A stretch of DNA of 64,000 nt, from assembly GCF_002217755.1 (NCBI RefSeq), contig NZ_BCFL01000017.1, positions 462,442-526,441 on the forward strand, in the 5' to 3' direction. The notes below the pieces were generated by a model. The model saw only the letters and a list, made by a program, of their open reading frames with translations, ran no database searches and had not been told where the DNA came from. Positions 60,719-64,000 of the stretch are shown in pieces. The position numbers were made by a program, and so were the translations under genes. This stretch comes from Streptomyces hyaluromycini (lineage in GTDB: Bacteria > Actinomycetota > Actinomycetes > Streptomycetales > Streptomycetaceae). Positions within the stretch are counted from its first letter, which is position 1; every line of letters starts with the position of its first letter.

Positions 60719-61135
60719 TCAGCGGGGCGAGATGGTAGGAGAAGCTCCATCCAGGCAGTGGTCGTACGCGGACTTCATGGAGGGATACGACGCGCTCAGA
60801 GCTATTCGACTGCCCGGAGCGTCGTCTTCGCAGACGTATCCCCCTGGGCCTGAGGCTGTCTTGACGTGCAGCATTACTTCGTAGGAGGAGATATGTACCT
60901 TGCGGATCGCCCTCGCTGGGATGACACCTAGGCTTTGCTGCTCGGCGCATTCGTTGTCCCCGTCGCCGGCACACCAGAAGACGTGCACTGGATTCGATGT
61001 GCCGTTCGCCAGGGTGATCGGATCGACGTTCTCAGGGTCGGTCGGATCAGGGTTGCAACCAGTGAGAGTGAGTACAGCCAAGCCCAGCAGAATCGTGGTC
61101 GCAATGTGGGCAACGCGGCTGTTCAGCAGGTTCAC
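60719..61135 (-). CDS. Hypothetical lipoprotein
   Basis: 138 aa from GTG 61135 with CGGAGAG 8 bp upstream. Signal with hydrophobic core TTILLGLAVLTL and lipobox LTGC, so it is anchored outside the membrane. The mature part is acidic with four further Cys (VFWCAGDGDNECAEQ, GYVCEDD, AYDHCLDG), probably two disulphides. Codon use is less GC-biased than its neighbours. No family recognised. Confidence 0.6.
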   Translation of the reverse strand: MNLLNSRVAHIATTILLGLAVLTLTGCNPDPTDPENVDPITLANGTSNPVHVFWCAGDGDNECAEQQSLGVIPARAIRKVHISSYEVMLHVKTASGPGGYVCEDDAPGSRIALSASYPSMKSAYDHCLDGASPTISPR

Positions 61136-61740
61136 TGACTCTCCGAGGGGTCGTCATGCGAAGCCGCACCATATCGCAAGATGGCGGCTCCAGGACCTGA
61201 GCTTGGGAAGCTCGGGTTTCTTGGCGGCGGTTGCAGCGGTGACCTGCGACGGAGCGATGTTGGAGTCCTGGTCGCACCCGGGGCAAGTTCCCGCTGTTCC
61301 CCGTGGTTCCCCGCAGGATCTGGCACGCGAATGGCACGGCCTCTTCGCCTCGAACGTCCTTTGGTGGAACTGGGCCCCGGAGTGTCTGAGCCTCAGCCGA
61401 CGACAGTCAGCCACGACGGCGGGTGCGTCGACCGACCACGCACGCGTATGCCTCGCTGTACCCCCACCGGCCTCAGCCACGCTACTGGCTTGTGTCGTCG
61501 ACCAGAGCAAGCCGCGACTGCCGGCCCGTGACGGACGGTCCGCGAGCTCTCGGCTGGGGTGGTGCCGCGAGTACAGGCGCTCGTTGAACGACGTGGGGTC
61601 CCTGTGATGCACGCACCTGCTACAAGCCATCCCGCAAACACTGGGTGAGCCAATCGCTTGGTGGGTAGTGTGGAACGTTGTCGGGGCCGACTACCCTTGT
61701 GGCGCTGGCCAGGGTTACGCAGGGGGGTAGCGCAGATTAC
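61136..61740. other. Gap with a possible fifth, degenerate attachment site
   Basis: agcttgggaagct (61201-61213) matches the anticodon arm shared by the tRNA-Gly fragments. About 75 bp further, ttcccgctgttccccg...ttccccgc (61288-61314) and tctggcacgcgaatggcacg (61319-61338) form the same two-part arm as beside module 4. No convincing gene. The promoter of the HEPN/ATPase unit should lie at about 61640-61730. Confidence 0.45.
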
Positions 61741-62250
61741 ATGCCAACAGTCACGCTTGCCGATCAAATGCTATTGCACATTTCCACCAGCAAGAGCGCA
61801 ACAATATCAGCACTTCCAGTAGGTGGCAGCAAATATCCGTTCCCCACGGCTCAATTGCTGCAGCAGATCGTCTCGGATCGTCTGCTTCTAGCCGGAGGGC
61901 ATCTCCGGGCGGGTGACGCTCTACTTTTTGCGACACAATACAGATCGGCCATCAGTCGTTTCTACTACGCAATGTATCAAGCGGCGCGCGCCATCGCTTT
62001 CGCGGAAATTAAAGGTGACGATCACGAGCGCCATAACATCCTTCCGCGGAATCTCCCTGCGGGCATCGATAGCCCGGTCGTGCGTGAGGCTGAACTCGTG
62101 GATGCCCGCCTGCTGCGCAATCAGGCTGATTATGACATCTACCCAATCAACGAATCCGATTGGGAAAACGATGCTCGTGCACTTTCAGCAACAGCGGCCA
62201 ACTTTGTCCAGATGTGTGAATCTTTCGCCCTGACGAACGGATATATCTGA
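61741..62250 (+). CDS. HEPN-like domain protein
   Basis: 169 aa from ATG 61741; a TTG at 61678 would add 21 residues. The helix LLFATQYRSAISRFYYAMYQAARAIAFAEI is the hallmark of HEPN helices (AxSRxYYAmfhaAra), followed by DDHERHNILPRNLP and DARLLRNQADYDIYPINESDWENDARALSATAANFVQMCE. The catalytic RNase motif Rx4-6H is not evident (RNQADYD instead), so it may be a non-catalytic HEPN or use another site. Stop and next start overlap (TGATG). Codons are markedly less GC-biased than in the rest of the window, suggesting recent acquisition. The partner ATPase implies a two-component system. Confidence 0.6.
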   Translation: MPTVTLADQMLLHISTSKSATISALPVGGSKYPFPTAQLLQQIVSDRLLLAGGHLRAGDALLFATQYRSAISRFYYAMYQAARAIAFAEIKGDDHERHNILPRNLPAGIDSPVVREAELVDARLLRNQADYDIYPINESDWENDARALSATAANFVQMCESFALTNGYI

Positions 62251-63899
62251 TGTCGGCAAGTGATTACGAAGCCCGAATCGCTCGGGTACTTGACGATGCA
62301 GACATCCCCATCGTGCGTGTCGAGGAAAGGTCATTTCCTGGCGAACGATGGTTTCTTGTTTGGGTGGACGAAGACTCGATAGCGGCAGCGCAGAGTCTGG
62401 CTGGACCTATTGAGCAAGAACTAAATTCCGTGCACGATACGGAAAATGAATCTCTCGCTGTCACTTTCAGGCCGCATCGTACCGATGTTGAAAAGCCTCT
62501 GGTCTCGACGCCAAAGAGCGTCCTCGCCTCTTCAAAAGTTGACCAGCTGATCCAGCTGTTGGAAGCTAGGTCGCGCACATCTGACGCACTTCCCAGTCTC
62601 AAGTACATGGAAGATCCCCGGGCTAGTCTGGCCGCTATTGGTGCGTCACGTCACCACCTCGTCTACGGCCGACGTGGTGTAGGGAAGACCGCGCTCCTTC
62701 TCGAGGCTAAGCGTCTCGCCGAGAGAGAAGGGCACGTAACGGCGTGGATGAATGCCCACACCCTGCGACTAATGAACCCATCTTCCGCTTTCCTTATGAT
62801 TGCGGAGACTGTACTAACCTCCTTGATTCAGCACGCAGGCACTTCCCAGGGTGATTCCTTCGCTCGCCTAAAAGATCTCGGCGAGAAAGTCACATCTCTC
62901 CGGGCCGCTGAAGGAGATGCAGAGCTCGGCGAAACCATCGCTGATTTGAATAGGGGATTGCGGACGGTCCTGCGAGCGGGGATCGTTCGCCTGTACCTGT
63001 ATCTCGATGACTTCTACCTTTTCCCTACCTCCGCGCAACCGCATCTGCTTGACTACTTGACTAGCATGCTGCGCGACTGTGATGGCTGGCTGAAGGTTGC
63101 GAGCATTGAACGCTTGACGCGGCCTTTCGAGCCATCCTCGCATATCGGCATTGAAATTCCGCATGACGCATCCAAGATCGATCTGGATGTGACTTTGGAA
63201 GATCCTGAAGCCACGCAGAAGTTCTTGGAGTCCGTGCTTACGAACTACACGGAAACCGTGGGGATCTCTAAACCGTCGAGTATTACCCGTGATGCAGCGC
63301 TTGGCAGGCTGATTCTCGGTTCAGGTGGTGTACCTAGGGATTACTTGAACCTTTTCGCCTCTTCGATCGTGGCAGCTAGATCCCGGACAAACGCTCGGGA
63401 GGTCGGACAGGAAGACGTCGCAGATGCCGCCGGTAAGGCGGCGCGAGGAAAATTGAGAGATCTAGAGCAGGATGTTTCTGCAGATAACGCCGATTCTTTG
63501 ACCTCGGCTCTCGAATATCTTTCGTCGTATGTTCGGGGAGAGGGATACACCTACTTCCGCGTCGATGTTGCCCAAAAATCCCTCCCGGCCTATGAGACTC
63601 TTGCACGCCTCGTTGACCTCCGGTTTGCGCACCTGATTCAGGCTACGCTCTCAGACCAGCACCGCCAGGGAGTCAAGTATGAGGCGTACATTCTCGACCT
63701 AAGTCAGTACTCAGATGTGCGCTTGAAGCGGGGGCTGCACGTACTTGACCTCGAGGACGGCAAATGGACTTTTAGGTTGAGCGGAAAGGCTAATACGCTC
63801 AGAAAATTGAAGAGCACTCTATTCCGAGACGAGTTGCGGCGATCGCCTGTACTCGATCTGGAAGCGCTTGGGCGGTATGCGGGCCTGAACACGGCATGA
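62250..63899 (+). CDS. P-loop AAA/STAND-like ATPase, partner of the HEPN protein
   Basis: 549 aa, ATG 62250 overlapping the HEPN stop. An N-terminal alpha/beta domain of about 100 residues of unknown family (ARIARVLDDADIPIVRVEERSFPGERWFLVWV...LAVTFRPH) precedes an ORC/Cdc6-like ATPase. Its Walker A is HHLVYGRRGVGKTALLLE (about residue 135), Walker B is VRLYLYLDDFYLFP (about 250) and LKVASIERLTRP may be a sensor strand. The C-terminal 150 residues contain winged-helix-like segments (TYFRVDVAQKSLPAYETLARLVDLRFAHL). No nuclease motif is visible. Low-GC codon use matches the upstream gene. An anti-phage or stress role is inferred from the HEPN-ATPase pairing and its place next to attachment sites. 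Confidence 0.75.
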   Translation: MSASDYEARIARVLDDADIPIVRVEERSFPGERWFLVWVDEDSIAAAQSLAGPIEQELNSVHDTENESLAVTFRPHRTDVEKPLVSTPKSVLASSKVDQLIQLLEARSRTSDALPSLKYMEDPRASLAAIGASRHHLVYGRRGVGKTALLLEAKRLAEREGHVTAWMNAHTLRLMNPSSAFLMIAETVLTSLIQHAGTSQGDSFARLKDLGEKVTSLRAAEGDAELGETIADLNRGLRTVLRAGIVRLYLYLDDFYLFPTSAQPHLLDYLTSMLRDCDGWLKVASIERLTRPFEPSSHIGIEIPHDASKIDLDVTLEDPEATQKFLESVLTNYTETVGISKPSSITRDAALGRLILGSGGVPRDYLNLFASSIVAARSRTNAREVGQEDVADAAGKAARGKLRDLEQDVSADNADSLTSALEYLSSYVRGEGYTYFRVDVAQKSLPAYETLARLVDLRFAHLIQATLSDQHRQGVKYEAYILDLSQYSDVRLKRGLHVLDLEDGKWTFRLSGKANTLRKLKSTLFRDELRRSPVLDLEALGRYAGLNTA

Positions 63900-64000
63900 G
63901 GTCGGTAGAACGACTTTGGGGCCGTGAACTTCGAGGCTCGCGCCAGAGTGGCTGCGTATAGCCGTGTAGCCGACCGCCCCAGCCGCGATGAACCCCTGCT
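63900..64000. other. Right edge of the window
   Basis: 100 bp after the ATPase gene. Composition returns to higher GC. No gene start can be supported. Confidence 0.3.

Noticed and set aside
61201..61213. A fifth full tRNA-Gly attachment module
   Set aside because: Only 13 bp of the anticodon arm match and the T arm/CCA part is absent. It is kept as a possible degenerate site because of the arm motif 75 bp to its right.

Overview
The window looks like a piece of a Streptomyces (or closely related actinomycete) chromosome. Base composition is very GC-rich with G/C at third codon positions. GTG starts and 4-bp ATGA/GTGA gene overlaps are common. Several families typical of the group are present (DUF6479, DUF6153, DUF2218, DUF4956/VTC, CtaF, Mo-oxidoreductase/b561 fusion). 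All functional calls come from reading the translated sequence; no database search was run.

The main architectural feature is a repeated attachment-site module. The 3' 46 nt of a minus-strand tRNA-Gly(CCC) gene, from anticodon arm to CCA, with its flanking terminator hairpin, occurs four times (5518, 20336, 42543, 59774). In all four, the same ctagacaacaa motif lies exactly 45 bp to the left. In the first three, the same right arm ending gggcacgctatgggcacgcc lies about 154 bp to the right. None of the four has the 5' half of the tRNA, and no integrase, excisionase, replication or transfer gene is visible. I read this as a tandem array of integrase-less, tRNA-anchored cassettes (CIME-like accretion), with the intact tRNA probably outside the window.

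Layout. 1-5233: 3' part of a NACHT/STAND NTPase with a long helical C-terminal region, plus an overlapping TPR protein. Cassette A (about 5.7-20.3 kb): a partial extra respiratory set (cytochrome b, CtaD, CtaF), a DUF6479 protein, an Lrp-type regulator divergent from a complete oligopeptide ABC operon followed by a Xaa-Pro peptidase and an NTF2-like protein, and an orphan double-glycine-leader peptide. Cassette B (about 20.5-42.5 kb): esterase, epimerase, aldo/keto reductase and quinone oxidoreductase with a divergent LysR; tyrosinase; DUF2218 and methyltransferase with a TetR; a Met/His-rich lipoprotein and DUF6153 protein; a BlaI/CopY-M56 protease pair sharing an operator-like box with uppP; ChrB plus MFS transporter; a two-component system with DedA; and a DUF4956-VTC-PAP2 operon. 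Cassette C (about 42.7-59.7 kb): a tightly overlapped FAD oxidoreductase-FMN oxidase-P450-antiporter operon, a secreted beta-propeller, a TerD-like protein, peroxiredoxin/TetR with paired operators, TfoX, SRPBCC, a flavin reductase, a Mo-oxidoreductase operon, then decayed fragments including an IS110 transposase remnant. Segment D (59.8 kb to end): small orphan genes, a second type of attachment arm, and a conspicuously less GC-rich two-gene unit encoding a HEPN-like protein and a P-loop ATPase.

The cassettes mix stress and redox functions (peroxiredoxin, copper/cell-wall response, chromate, quinone reductases) with possible defence modules at the two window edges (NACHT+TPR on the left, HEPN+ATPase on the right). 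Gene fragments cluster near the attachment sites (20.9, 42.2-42.5, 57.8-59.7 kb) and at internal junctions (26.4, 30.5, 50.2, 51.3 kb), consistent with repeated insertion and deletion.
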